A stretch of 64,000 bases of DNA from Bacillota bacterium (GTDB lineage: Bacteria > Bacillota_A > Clostridia > Lachnospirales > Lachnospiraceae). Made by a program: the position numbers and the translations under genes. This document shows, piece by piece, positions 34,017-43,241 of this stretch (positions within the stretch are counted from its first letter, which is position 1; the number at the start of each line of letters is the position of its first letter). The notes under the pieces are model-generated. The model was not told where the DNA came from. It saw only the letters and a list, made by a program, of their open reading frames with translations, and searched no databases. The stretch is taken from NCBI GenBank assembly GCA_023407175.1, contig JAEYMU010000007.1:1-64000 (forward strand). The letters are read 5' to 3'.

Positions 34017-34202
34017 TCCATACCTCCCGTTCCAATTAAATCAGAAATCATTAAAGTGTTCTCAAAATTTTGTTCCATTATTTTGTTTCCATTATTTTCT
34101 TTATTATAATACACTTTTTCACATTATGCTACATTTATTTACACCATTCTACACTGTACAACAAGGCTTCCTGCCTTGCCAGGATTTGATTTCATAAACC
34201 AC

Positions 34203-34230
34203 TTGCAAAATCAGGAATATAAGATACAAT
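34203..34230 (+). promoter_or_regulatory. Promoter of the ABC-F gene
   Basis: TTGCAA (34203-34208), 16-base spacer, TACAAT (34225-34230), 43 bases before the start codon. Confidence 0.6.
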
Positions 34231-34272
34231 AGTAATGTCGATTATAATTTGGAAGTGTTCAGGAGGTTATAC

Positions 34273-35919
34273 ATGATTCAGGCAGCTAACGTAACTCTTA
34301 GATTAGGAAAACGGGCATTGTTCGAGGATGTAAACATCAAGTTTACCGAGGGCAACTGCTACGGATTGATTGGTGCCAATGGTGCCGGTAAATCCACTTT
34401 TCTCAAAATATTAAACGGGCAGATTGAGCCAAGCAAAGGTGAGGTCATCATCACACCAGGACAGAGATTATCCTTCCTGCAGCAGGACCATTTCAAATAT
34501 GATGCATATGAAGTTCTTGATACAGTAATCATGGGCAATAAACGTCTTTATGAAATTATGAAGGAAAAGGAAGTCATCTATGCGAAGGAGGACTTCACGG
34601 AAGCGGACGGTATCCGGGCCAGCGAGCTGGAGGGTGAATTTGCCGCAATGGACGGCTGGGAGGCTGAATCAAACGCCGCCACCCTGCTGAATGGACTTGG
34701 TATTGAAACTGAGCTTCATTATAAGAAAATGAGTGAGCTAAACGGCTCCGAGAAGGTTAAGGTTCTGCTTGCCCAGGCCCTTTTCGGCAACCCGGATATT
34801 CTGCTGCTCGATGAGCCAACCAACCACCTCGATCTGGAGGCGATCCGTTGGCTGGAGGAGTTCTTAATTAATTTTGAAAATACTGTAATCGTTGTATCCC
34901 ATGACCGTTATTTCTTAAATAAGGTATGTACCCATATTGCGGATATTGATTACGCTAAAATTCAGCTATACTCCGGTAACTATGATTTCTGGTATGAATC
35001 CAGCCAGCTGATGGTTAAGCAGATGAAGGAGGCCAACAAGAAGAAAGAAGAGAAAATAAAGGAGCTGCAGGAATTCATCCAGCGTTTCTCCGCCAATGCC
35101 TCCAAATCCAAGCAGGCTACCTCCCGTAAGCGTGCACTTGAGAAAATCGAGCTGGATGAAATACGTCCCTCCAGCAGAAAATATCCCTATATTGATTTTA
35201 GACCCAGCAGGGAAATCGGTAACGAGGTGCTTACCGTTGAAAATCTCTCAAAGACGATTGACGGAGTCAAGGTACTGGATAAAATCTCTTTCATTGTAGG
35301 CAGAGAGGATAAGATTGCATTTGTCGGCCCGAATACCGCTGCTACCACCACTCTGTTCAAGATATTGGCAGGTGAGCTGGAGCCGGATGAAGGAAATTAT
35401 AAATGGGGGATTACCACAAATGTATCCTATTTCCCCAAGGATAACACCAAGCTCTTTGCAGGGGATGAAACTATTGTTGATTTCCTGATGCCCTTCTCTC
35501 CCGAGAAGGATGTTACCTATGTGCGCGGCTTCATGGGCAGAATGCTGTTTGCCGGTGAGGAAGGCTCCAAGAAGGTTAACGTTCTCTCCGGTGGTGAGCG
35601 GGTACGTGTCATGCTGTCCAAGATGATGATTGCAGGCGCCAATGTATTAATTCTTGACGAGCCTACCAACCACCTGGATATGGAATCCATCACCGCCTTG
35701 AATAACGGCCTGATTAAGTTCCCGGGAGTCGCACTGTTTACCTCTCCCGATCATCAGTTCATCCAGACTACTGCAAACCGGATTATGGAAATTATAAATG
35801 GTCATCTGATCGATAAGGTAACCTCCTACGATGAATATCTGGAAAGTGATGAGATGGCAAGAAAGAGACAGATCAGCCAGTTTGACACCGAGGATGAAGG
35901 AGATATGATAGAAGAATAG
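34273..35919 (+). CDS. ABC-F ATPase, YkpA/YbiT type
   Basis: Soluble twin-ATPase protein (548 residues) of the ABC-F group, whose members act at the ribosome. The first nucleotide site is intact (GANGAGKSTFLK, LNGSEKVKVLLAQAL, DILLLDEPTNHLDLEA, VSHDRYFL). The linker helix region KSKQATSRKRALEKI follows. In the second domain Walker A reads GPNTAATTTLF without Lys, which is normal for the YkpA/YbiT branch, but the switch position reads TSPDHQF where relatives have His. Signature LSGGERVRV and DEPTNHLD are intact. Start ATG 34273 with SD AGGAGG. Confidence 0.9.
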   Translation: MIQAANVTLRLGKRALFEDVNIKFTEGNCYGLIGANGAGKSTFLKILNGQIEPSKGEVIITPGQRLSFLQQDHFKYDAYEVLDTVIMGNKRLYEIMKEKEVIYAKEDFTEADGIRASELEGEFAAMDGWEAESNAATLLNGLGIETELHYKKMSELNGSEKVKVLLAQALFGNPDILLLDEPTNHLDLEAIRWLEEFLINFENTVIVVSHDRYFLNKVCTHIADIDYAKIQLYSGNYDFWYESSQLMVKQMKEANKKKEEKIKELQEFIQRFSANASKSKQATSRKRALEKIELDEIRPSSRKYPYIDFRPSREIGNEVLTVENLSKTIDGVKVLDKISFIVGREDKIAFVGPNTAATTTLFKILAGELEPDEGNYKWGITTNVSYFPKDNTKLFAGDETIVDFLMPFSPEKDVTYVRGFMGRMLFAGEEGSKKVNVLSGGERVRVMLSKMMIAGANVLILDEPTNHLDMESITALNNGLIKFPGVALFTSPDHQFIQTTANRIMEIINGHLIDKVTSYDEYLESDEMARKRQISQFDTEDEGDMIEE

Positions 35920-35953
35920 GAAGATAAGTTCCAGCAGAATGGAGATTTCAATT

Positions 35954-36694
35954 ATGAAAAAGCTGTCCGCTTTTACCTTTAAGCATTTATCTGCTATTAT
36001 TTTTATTATCATATATCTTATTACAGTAGGCCGGCATGTCGTCAGCGACAACTTTCTGCCTTCCGATCAGCTGTTTATATTGCTTGCTATCCTGCCCTGC
36101 ATGCTTTACGGAATTGCCCTTGATTTTATTATGAATAGGGATAACGTTCTTAGCAGAGGCTATCATATATTGATAGCGGCACTTCCGGCCGGAATATTCC
36201 TGCTGCAGATTCCAAGTGATATTCTGCTGTATTATAATATCGATGACTATGATATATTGAGTTATTTGATGTGGATTTTCCTGTCCCTGCCGTTATTCCT
36301 TATAAGCTTCCACAAAGAGGACTTGAGGCAGCGTACCATACGCTGCCTCAAAGGCCTTGTTGCAATCATAGCTGTATATATGTTCCTAACTACACAGACC
36401 AGCGAGCTGAATTTTATTCCTGGCGCTGTGTTATATTTTCTGACCTACTTTTTTCTGCTCTTTGCCGCCTCCGGTATTCGGAAGGCCCCTTACCTTGGAA
36501 CAGTGCTGGGTATCCTGAATGCCATCGTACTGATGATTATGCGCTATTACCCGTTTACTCCAGATGCCCGTGCAAATGGATGGGACTATTATTTTATGTA
36601 TCAGATGGAGGAGCTAATCCTCATAACTCTGGCTATTTGTATTGTGATTCGCTTATTCGAGACAATTATAGCAAAGCACGTAAGTGACGATTAA
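35954..36694 (+). CDS. Uncharacterised polytopic membrane protein
   Basis: The 246-residue protein has about seven transmembrane helices, with short charged loops and an acidic C-terminus. No family motif is recognised. Start ATG 35954, SD GGAG within GCAGAATGGAGATTT, the same sequence that provides the SD of accA and dgoD. It is 34 bases after the ABC-F stop and probably cotranscribed. Confidence 0.6.
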   Translation: MKKLSAFTFKHLSAIIFIIIYLITVGRHVVSDNFLPSDQLFILLAILPCMLYGIALDFIMNRDNVLSRGYHILIAALPAGIFLLQIPSDILLYYNIDDYDILSYLMWIFLSLPLFLISFHKEDLRQRTIRCLKGLVAIIAVYMFLTTQTSELNFIPGAVLYFLTYFFLLFAASGIRKAPYLGTVLGILNAIVLMIMRYYPFTPDARANGWDYYFMYQMEELILITLAICIVIRLFETIIAKHVSDD

Positions 36695-36745
36695 GTCTTT
36701 GACACAAGGCTACCGGTGTTGTACGGACAGAATCGTAATTACCGA

Positions 36746-37888
36746 TTACTGTCCGACAGCCTTCCAGTTCAGCCCTCCATCCTCTGTTTTGCACAGGTAT
36801 CCGTCTTCATCAAGAGCATATCCATTCAGGTCATCGAGAAAGCATTCATTGCTTACTATTCTATTGCATTCCCCTTCAACCACCCAGATGCCTTTGTCAG
36901 TCAGACGATAGAGATACTCTGTTTTACTTATTTCCATCTGTCCTACTAACCAAAAGAGCACAATCGTTTTTCCCTGCTTGCTATCACTTCCATAAAAGGA
37001 TGGCGCTGATGCCGACATGCTTAAATCAAATTCGTCGTATTCGGAATACTCCTTCGGAAGCTCCGGAAGGTCGGTCATGCTCCAGGTCCCACCGCCGTCC
37101 TCTGTCCGGTAGATATACATGCCATACGGCCCGTAGCTGCTGCAGACAGTCCATCCCTGTTCCGGATCGGAGAAGGAAATACCGCCCGGAAAGCCTCCGA
37201 TTCCGGTGGATACCATTCCCGGAATATTATCCTGACCGCCTTGATCTCCGGTAATCATGGTCCAATTCACTCCGGCATCCGTGGTTTTATACACTGTCTT
37301 AAGCATCTGTCCGGCTCCCGGAGTCGATTCTATCATAAGATATCCATTCTTTGCATCGATAAAATCCATATCATAACTGCCGACATCGTTTTTAACCCAG
37401 CTTAATTCCGAGGTAATGACAACAGAGGTCCAGGTTTTCCCTGAATCCGTAGATGACAGGACATTCGTCCTTTTATTGTAATAGGCCACTATATACAGAG
37501 TATTTTCATCCACCGCACACATGACTGGGCCAACACCTGACAGGTAATTGTCACCCTGAATGGAATAAACACTCTCCCAGCTCATTCCTCCATCCGTGGT
37601 TTTATAAACCTGGTTATATGAGGCGAGAGCATATCCCGTTTCCATAGACACCATTTGCAATTGAATAAATTTCTTTTGCTCCGGTGATTCCGAGCTAATC
37701 GTAACCGGTGGCAAAGTTATGGACTCCGCAGGCGATACTGTTACAGGCAAGGTCACGGAAGCCTGTGCCGACGAGGTCATAGAGGCGGCCTGCGCCCCGG
37801 CTTCATTTTCCGACTCCTGTGTATCCTTCTTTCCACATCCTGTCAATAAAATCATCCCCGTCAAAAGCAAAATTCCTATTCTTTTCAT
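36746..37888 (-). CDS. Lipoprotein with BNR/sortilin-like beta-propeller
   Basis: The 380-residue protein has a lipoprotein signal (MKRIGILLLTGMILLTGC) and a Ser/Thr/Ala-rich linker to about residue 70. Repeated blades follow, each with the Asp-box pattern: KTTDGGMSWESV, SSTDSGKTWTSV, KTTDAGVNWTMI, RTEDGGGTWSMT, KTEDGGLNWKAV. Five blades are evident, as in YCF48-like or photosynthesis-assembly-like propellers. Expected at the outer face of the membrane; ligand unknown. I prefer ATG 37888 for SD spacing over ATG 37891. Confidence 0.8.
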   Translation of the reverse strand: MKRIGILLLTGMILLTGCGKKDTQESENEAGAQAASMTSSAQASVTLPVTVSPAESITLPPVTISSESPEQKKFIQLQMVSMETGYALASYNQVYKTTDGGMSWESVYSIQGDNYLSGVGPVMCAVDENTLYIVAYYNKRTNVLSSTDSGKTWTSVVITSELSWVKNDVGSYDMDFIDAKNGYLMIESTPGAGQMLKTVYKTTDAGVNWTMITGDQGGQDNIPGMVSTGIGGFPGGISFSDPEQGWTVCSSYGPYGMYIYRTEDGGGTWSMTDLPELPKEYSEYDEFDLSMSASAPSFYGSDSKQGKTIVLFWLVGQMEISKTEYLYRLTDKGIWVVEGECNRIVSNECFLDDLNGYALDEDGYLCKTEDGGLNWKAVGQ

Positions 37889-38059
37889 CATTTTCCTCCC
37901 GGAGCATGTCTGATACGCCCCTATTCCGTCGCTGGCGGCAAAGTCCTGTACTTAATAAAAATATACTATAATTCATTCTAACATGCATTTCCAATTCTGC
38001 AACAGGAAAAACTGTCTTGAATATTATAATCCATGAGTATAATTGCAGGAGCGGTGGCC

Positions 38060-38908
38060 ATGCCTAATCCAAGAAATGCAAAGCCTGAATTATCAAGACC
38101 AAATTACGTTCCGATCATAAAAAGCAACGATATCTACTATGGCGGAAGTCAGATGTGGTTTCCTGCAAACCATGTGTTCAGTAAGGACTATATTCTTCAC
38201 AACTATGGCTGCGGTACAATAGCAACTGCAGATTTATTCCTATACCTTGCTTTGAAAAGCAGTATTTACCGAAGTCTCGAAACTGAAATCGCCTTTCGCG
38301 GAAGTACTCTTATTTATCATGAAAACTATGAGGCTTATGTCCGTACAGTCAATAACCAATATACGAAAACCAGACGTTTTCTGGCTGTCTTTGGAACAAG
38401 GATTGCCCATGTCATCAATGAGTATTCGGATTCCTACGGCTTTGGCTATAAAGCCTCCTGGAAAACCGGGCTAAGCTATTACGATATGCTGGAAATGATG
38501 GAGGAAATGCTGCTACAGGATATCCCCGTTATTCTTTCCATCGGACCGAACACGCCTAAGTTTTGGGGCCACAAGGGTGTTCCCTTTTATATCATTCGGG
38601 AAATCGAGTACCCTCCTGTGAAACAGCCTGCTGCAGATGAAGCTGCTCCTTCTGACACACCGGCTGCTGCACCTGAAAAAAAGGATGATAGTAAAAAGCC
38701 TTATTATTACAAGACAGTGGTGCCTGAGGTTCACGGTCATTATGTCACAGTGACCGGAGTGATCAAGGACGATATAACTAACCGGATTATGCTCAAAATC
38801 TCCTCCTGGGGAAAGCAGTATTATATCAATTACGAAGAATACCGGGATTATATCGACACTGCTGGGGATCATATCACCTCCAGTATTGTAAGGATTAAGA
38901 AATCATAA
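38060..38908 (+). CDS. Probable papain-like (C39-type) protein, function unknown
   Basis: The 282-residue protein contains NYGCGTIATADLFLYLAL, which fits a papain/C39-like catalytic Cys on the first helix, and later GHYVTVTGVIKDD ... LKISSWGKQYYINY, where His and a Ser-Trp-Gly replace the usual His and Asn/Asp. A Pro/Ala/Asp/Lys-rich linker (about 195-225) splits the domain. No signal peptide. Start ATG 38060 has GGAG eight bases upstream; ATG 38033 has none. It may be a peptidase-like or transglutaminase-like enzyme; no substrate is suggested by the neighbours. Confidence 0.5.
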   Translation: MPNPRNAKPELSRPNYVPIIKSNDIYYGGSQMWFPANHVFSKDYILHNYGCGTIATADLFLYLALKSSIYRSLETEIAFRGSTLIYHENYEAYVRTVNNQYTKTRRFLAVFGTRIAHVINEYSDSYGFGYKASWKTGLSYYDMLEMMEEMLLQDIPVILSIGPNTPKFWGHKGVPFYIIREIEYPPVKQPAADEAAPSDTPAAAPEKKDDSKKPYYYKTVVPEVHGHYVTVTGVIKDDITNRIMLKISSWGKQYYINYEEYRDYIDTAGDHITSSIVRIKKS

Positions 38909-38914
38909 AGAGAA

Positions 38915-38957
38915 AAAAATCACCTCTACACTCATTGTGAAGTGTATGGTGATTTTT
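38915..38957. terminator. Bidirectional terminator between convergent genes
   Basis: Arms AAAAATCACC (38915-38924) and GGTGATTTTT (38948-38957) plus inner TACACT/AGTGTA. It lies seven bases after the plus-strand stop and 31 bases after the accA stop, with U-runs in both directions. Confidence 0.85.
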
Positions 38958-38988
38958 ATTATCCATATATATTAGGAGCAGCTTTCAG

Positions 38989-39774
38989 CTACATCCTTCT
39001 GAACTTCTGATACCTCTTGTCAAGCAGCTCTCCGGTATCAAGCTTCGTCAAAAGCTGTAAATCCTCTTGCAGCACCGCCTTAATGTTCTTCGCCATCTGG
39101 TCATAATCGTTATGTGCTCCGCCCTTTGGCTCCGGTATCACACCGTCGACAATTCCAAATTGCAGTAGGTCCTGAGCGGTCAGCTTCATGTCGGCAGCCG
39201 CCTGCTCTGCCTTACTGGAATCCTTATAGAGTATGCTTGCAAAGCCCTCCGGGGAAAGAATCGCATAGATGGAATGCTCCAGCATATATACCTTATCTGC
39301 AATTCCCAGTGCCAAGGCCCCTCCGCTGCCTCCCTCCGAGATTACAACGGATATGATCGGAGTTTTCAGCAGCATCATCTCCGCCAGATTTGATGCAATT
39401 GCCTCACCCTGACCTCTTTCTTCCGCACCGATTCCGCAGAATGCTCCCGGTGTATCAATAAAGCAGATAATGGGCCGCTGGAATTTCTCTGCCTGCTTCA
39501 TCAAACGCAAGGCCTTCCGATACCCTTCCGGATGCGGCATGGAGAAATTCCTTGTTATATTCTCCTTCGTATTCCTGCCCTTCTGCTGCGCGATAACAGT
39601 AACAGGAAGGTCTCCAAAGAAGGCCACACCTCCGACAATCGCCTGGTCATCCCCATAGTATCGGTCACCATGCAGCTCCAGAAAATTGTCAAAAATTTTT
39701 TCGATATAATCAAGTCCCGTGGGTCTTACCGGCATACGGGCTAATTTTACTTTTTCCCAGGGTGTCAAACTCAT
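38989..39774 (-). CDS. accA: Acetyl-CoA carboxylase carboxyltransferase subunit alpha
   Basis: With AccD, moves carboxyl from biotin to acetyl-CoA, making malonyl-CoA. The 261-residue protein has [33 protein letters not shown] and [17 protein letters not shown], the oxyanion and CoA-binding parts. Start ATG 39774, with SD GGAGA that belongs to hairpin element E. Last gene of the fatty-acid operon; a terminator follows. Shorter than E. coli AccA, as usual in Firmicutes. Confidence 0.96.
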   Translation of the reverse strand: MSLTPWEKVKLARMPVRPTGLDYIEKIFDNFLELHGDRYYGDDQAIVGGVAFFGDLPVTVIAQQKGRNTKENITRNFSMPHPEGYRKALRLMKQAEKFQRPIICFIDTPGAFCGIGAEERGQGEAIASNLAEMMLLKTPIISVVISEGGSGGALALGIADKVYMLEHSIYAILSPEGFASILYKDSSKAEQAAADMKLTAQDLLQFGIVDGVIPEPKGGAHNDYDQMAKNIKAVLQEDLQLLTKLDTGELLDKRYQKFRRM

Positions 39775-39782
39775 GATAAATC

Positions 39783-39830
39783 TCCATTCTGCCAAGAATC
39801 CTTAAATTTGGGCGTCAGCACAATATTTGC
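39783..39830 (-). repeat. Intercistronic hairpin element, family 2, copy E
   Basis: mRNA sense: imperfect AAATATTG / CAAATTT stem around GTGCTGACGCC, then a short spacer and GGCAGAATGGAGATTT, which supplies the accA SD. Shares order and sequence with copies at 16848-16924 and 58204-58254. The stem is degenerate here. Confidence 0.8.
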
Positions 39831-39844
39831 AAAGAGACTCTATG

Positions 39845-40759
39845 CTAATGCTGCTCCTGACCGACTTCATCTACATTTGTAGCTGCTGTAGAATGCAGCT
39901 TAATCAGCATACCAAGGGTCTCCTTCATCTGGTCACGGGGCACAATGCGGTCCACAAAGCCATGCTCCAGCAGGAATTCTGCCTTCTGGAAGCCCTCCGG
40001 AAGCTTCTGCCCTATGGTTTGTGCAATTACTCTTGGCCCTGCAAAGCCGATTAATGCTTCCGGCTCGGCGAGGATAATGTCTCCCAGCATCGCAAAGCTT
40101 GCCGTAACTCCACCGGTCGTGGGATCGGTAAGTACGGTTATATAAAGCAGACCTGCCTCACTATGCTTTGCCACGGCTGCACTTACCTTGGCCATCTGCA
40201 TCAGGGAGAAAATTCCCTCCTGCATTCTTGCTCCGCCTGAGGCGGTGAAAATGATAACAGGAAGTCCTTCTCTCGTCGCCTGCTCAAAGAGCCTTGCCAG
40301 CTTCTCGCCGATTGTCGTACCCATACTGCCCATGAAAAAGGAAGCATCCATTACGCCAAGCATTACAGGAAGTCCATTAATCCTGCCTTTACCGGTGACC
40401 GCACCGTCCACGAGTCCGGTCTGGGTCTGGGTCTTAACCAGCTTATCCCCATAGCCCGGAAAGCTCAAAGGATCCCTTGTGGACATCTGAGCATCGAATT
40501 CCTGCCATAGCCCGTCATCCAGTATCATTGTAAAACGCTCGTTTGCGGATATTTTAAAATTATAACCGCATTCATCACAGCGCTTGAAATTCTTAAGCAG
40601 AAGCCGGGTATAAATTACCTTACCGCATTTTGGGCATTTTGTCATAATCCCTTGGGGTACATTCGGGCGCTCCTCCTCCGGCGGCTGATTATCCTGGGGC
40701 TGGGCACGATATATATTCGTTGTCGCATAATGCTTTCTACTAAATGGATTTGTTCTCAT
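39845..40759 (-). CDS. accD: Acetyl-CoA carboxylase carboxyltransferase subunit beta
   Basis: Beta subunit, 304 residues, with the zinc ribbon CPKCGKVI ... CDECGYNF near the N-terminus and the crotonase-like core (FTASGGARMQEGIFSLMQMAK, TDPTTGGVTASFAMLGD). Start ATG 40759 is supported by GGGGTG, the end of element B; the frame to 40780 runs into the element and is unlikely to be translated. Partner of accA directly downstream. Confidence 0.96.
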   Translation of the reverse strand: MRTNPFSRKHYATTNIYRAQPQDNQPPEEERPNVPQGIMTKCPKCGKVIYTRLLLKNFKRCDECGYNFKISANERFTMILDDGLWQEFDAQMSTRDPLSFPGYGDKLVKTQTQTGLVDGAVTGKGRINGLPVMLGVMDASFFMGSMGTTIGEKLARLFEQATREGLPVIIFTASGGARMQEGIFSLMQMAKVSAAVAKHSEAGLLYITVLTDPTTGGVTASFAMLGDIILAEPEALIGFAGPRVIAQTIGQKLPEGFQKAEFLLEHGFVDRIVPRDQMKETLGMLIKLHSTAATNVDEVGQEQH

Positions 40760-40833
40760 ATTCACACCCCTGCATATCACAAGCTTGCTTGTGATATTGC
40801 ATCAATAAATAGTTTGAAAGGTACTTTCAGACT
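40757..40833 (-). repeat. Two-hairpin intercistronic element, copy B
   Basis: mRNA sense: AGTCTGAAAG / CTTTCAAACT hairpin (one G-U pair), ATTTATTG, then ATATCACAAG / CTTGTGATAT hairpin and GGGGTGTGAATATG, where the ATG is the accD start. Nearly identical to copies A and C. Confidence 0.9.
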
Positions 40834-40900
40834 TTCCTCTTATCCCACTGCCAGAGGCGGCACAAAATATGATGAAAGAAGCTAATCTTTCTAAATCTTT

Positions 40901-42232
40901 CTATTTTGTCTCGATTAAGCCTGTATGATAATGGCCGGAGATTATTTCCTCACGTTCCAGCAAATCATACTGATATTCCACATTGGTCTCAATTCCGTCA
41001 ATAATCAGCTCAGACAATGCTCTTTTCATCCTTGCGATGGCCTCCTGCCTGTCGCTGCCGTAGGCTATGACCTTGGCAAGCATGGAATCGTAACAGGCGG
41101 GTACCAGATAGCCCGGATAAAGCGCGCTGTCTACACGAACTCCATAGCCACCGGGAAACAGGACATTTTCCACACGACCCGGACACGGCATAAAATTCTT
41201 CGCAGGGTCCTCCGCATTAATACGGCATTCGATGGCATGGCCTTTAAACTCTATGTTCTCCTGACGGTAGGGCATTGGCTCACCTGCCGCAATACATATC
41301 TGTGCCTTTATCATATCAATTCCGGTCACCATCTCGGTTACAGGATGCTCTACCTGAATCCGGGTGTTCATCTCCATGAAGTAGTATTCTCCCCGGTCAT
41401 ACAGGAATTCTATCGTTCCCGCATTAACATAACCGGTTGCTTTGGCAGCCTTGACCGCAGCCGTACCCATCTTCTTTCGAAGCTCAGGAGTCATGATGGC
41501 GGAAGGGGATTCCTCCATCATCTTCTGATTTCTCCTTTGCACCGAGCAGTCTCTTTCCCCCAGATGAACCACATTGCCGTGGCTGTCGGCAAGTATCTGA
41601 AATTCAATATGCTTTGGGTTTATAATCAATTTCTCGATGTATACCTTGTCATCTGCAAATGCCGCTTTTGCCTCTGCCTTAGCCGCGTTGTATGATTTCT
41701 CCAGCTCCTCTTCTTTAAATACCGCTCTCATTCCCTTACCGCCGCCGCCGGCACTTGCCTTTATCATAACAGGATAACCTATTTTCTTGGCCAGCAGCAG
41801 TGCTTCCTTTATGCTCTCCACCTCACCGTCAGAACCGGGAACCACAGGTACTCCTGCTTTCTGCATCGTTTCACGGGCCTTGGATTTATTGCCGAGCAGA
41901 TCGATTGTATCTGCCTTCGGTCCGATAAAGGTTATATTACAATCCTCACACATTCTGGCAAAGGAGCTGTTTTCTGACAGAAAGCCAAATCCAGGATGAA
42001 TCGCCGTTGCACCGGTAAGCACCGTTGCACTGATGATATTCTGTATATTCAGATAACTGTCCTTGGATTTTGCCGGCCCGATACATACTGCCTCATCCGC
42101 AAGCATTACATGAAGTGCCTCTTTGTCTGCTTCTGAATAGACTGCAACCGTATCAATGCCCATTTCTTTACAGGCACGGATAATTCTGACCGCGATCTCA
42201 CCACGGTTTGCGATCAATATTTTTTTGAACAT
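40901..42232 (-). CDS. accC: Biotin carboxylase
   Basis: ATP-grasp enzyme (443 residues) that carboxylates biotin on AccB. Motifs: KILIANRGEIAVRIIRA, MIKASAGGGGKGMR (ATP loop), HIEFQILADSHGNVVHLGER, CSVQRRNQKMMEE, EMNTRIQVEHPVTE. The order fabZ-accC-accD-accA is typical of Clostridia. Start ATG 42232, 24 bases after fabZ. Confidence 0.97.
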   Translation of the reverse strand: MFKKILIANRGEIAVRIIRACKEMGIDTVAVYSEADKEALHVMLADEAVCIGPAKSKDSYLNIQNIISATVLTGATAIHPGFGFLSENSSFARMCEDCNITFIGPKADTIDLLGNKSKARETMQKAGVPVVPGSDGEVESIKEALLLAKKIGYPVMIKASAGGGGKGMRAVFKEEELEKSYNAAKAEAKAAFADDKVYIEKLIINPKHIEFQILADSHGNVVHLGERDCSVQRRNQKMMEESPSAIMTPELRKKMGTAAVKAAKATGYVNAGTIEFLYDRGEYYFMEMNTRIQVEHPVTEMVTGIDMIKAQICIAAGEPMPYRQENIEFKGHAIECRINAEDPAKNFMPCPGRVENVLFPGGYGVRVDSALYPGYLVPACYDSMLAKVIAYGSDRQEAIARMKRALSELIIDGIETNVEYQYDLLEREEIISGHYHTGLIETK

Positions 42233-42256
42233 GAATGATCTCCTTATAAATTATGC

Positions 42257-42682
42257 TTATTGCCCGATTGCAAAGGTAAGGATCGCTTCCACGGCAACCT
42301 TGCCTTCCAGCAAGGCCTTCGCTGTTCCCACACCAAAGCTTCCCTTACTTTTTGTAATCTCAACGTCCAGAGTCAGCACATCTCCCGGAATTACCTGACG
42401 TTTGAATTTAACCTTATCAATTCCTCCAAAAAATACGATCTTGCCTTCATTTCCAGGGACCGACAGCATACAAAGCGCCCCCATCTGGGCCAGAGCTTCA
42501 AGAATAAGTACACCGGGCATAACTGCTTTCCCAGGAAAATGTCCCTGAAAAAAGGGTTCATTCATCGATACACATTTTTTACCCACAGCTCTGACACCCG
42601 GCTCCAGCTCCTCCACCCTGTCAACTAATAGAAAAGGTGGCCTGTGAGGCAGTATTTTCTGGATTTCATCACTATTTAACAT
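42257..42682 (-). CDS. fabZ: 3-hydroxyacyl-ACP dehydratase FabZ
   Basis: Hot-dog fold dehydratase of 141 residues, making trans-2-enoyl-ACP. Motifs LPHRPPFLLVDRV (active His) and FQGHFPGKAVMPGVLILEALAQ (active Glu) are intact. Start ATG 42682 is 29 bases after accB. No FabA/FabM isomerase gene is seen in the operon, so the route to unsaturated fatty acids is not explained here. Confidence 0.97.
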   Translation of the reverse strand: MLNSDEIQKILPHRPPFLLVDRVEELEPGVRAVGKKCVSMNEPFFQGHFPGKAVMPGVLILEALAQMGALCMLSVPGNEGKIVFFGGIDKVKFKRQVIPGDVLTLDVEITKSKGSFGVGTAKALLEGKVAVEAILTFAIGQ

Positions 42683-42711
42683 TGCAATCCCTCTTTCACC
42701 GCAAAATAAAA

Positions 42712-43239
42712 CTACTTTACCAGGAACAAAGGCTGGCCAAATTCCACCATTTGCTCGTTATTAACCATCACCTTGATGATTTCACCGTCATGCTCACTTT
42801 CAATTTCATTCATCAGCTTCATGGCCTCAATGATACAAACCGTCTGCCCCTTCTTTACCTTATCTCCCACCTTAACAAAGGCCGGCTTATCCGGTGATTG
42901 GGATGCATAGAAGGTTCCAACCATCGGAGATACAATTTTTAAGGAATTAACCTCCTCGGCCTGTTTATCGGCTGCCTTAGAAACGTTCTCGGCTGGCTGG
43001 GCCGCTCCCGTATCCGTCTGGCCCATCTGTACCGGCTGTAATAACGGCGAGGCCTGCAGCATTTGATTAACCGGATATACCGAAGTCATAGGAATTGGAG
43101 GAATGGCCGGCTGAGTAAGTGTTACAACCTTTCCCTCCTTTTCCATACAAATCTTTACGCCCTCTTCTTCTATCTCTAACTTTGTCAGATCAGTATGATT
43201 CATTTCCTTCATTAAGTTAATAATTGCTTTATAGTCCAC
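42712..43239 (-). CDS. accB: Biotin carboxyl carrier protein
   Basis: The 175-residue protein has a Pro/Ala/Gln-rich linker (about 45-95) and a C-terminal biotinyl domain with biotin-accepting Lys in IIEAMKLMNEIES. Carries carboxybiotin between AccC and AccAD. Start ATG 43239 is two bases after the fabF stop. Confidence 0.96.
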   Translation of the reverse strand: MDYKAIINLMKEMNHTDLTKLEIEEEGVKICMEKEGKVVTLTQPAIPPIPMTSVYPVNQMLQASPLLQPVQMGQTDTGAAQPAENVSKAADKQAEEVNSLKIVSPMVGTFYASQSPDKPAFVKVGDKVKKGQTVCIIEAMKLMNEIESEHDGEIIKVMVNNEQMVEFGQPLFLVK

Positions 43240-43241
43240 GG

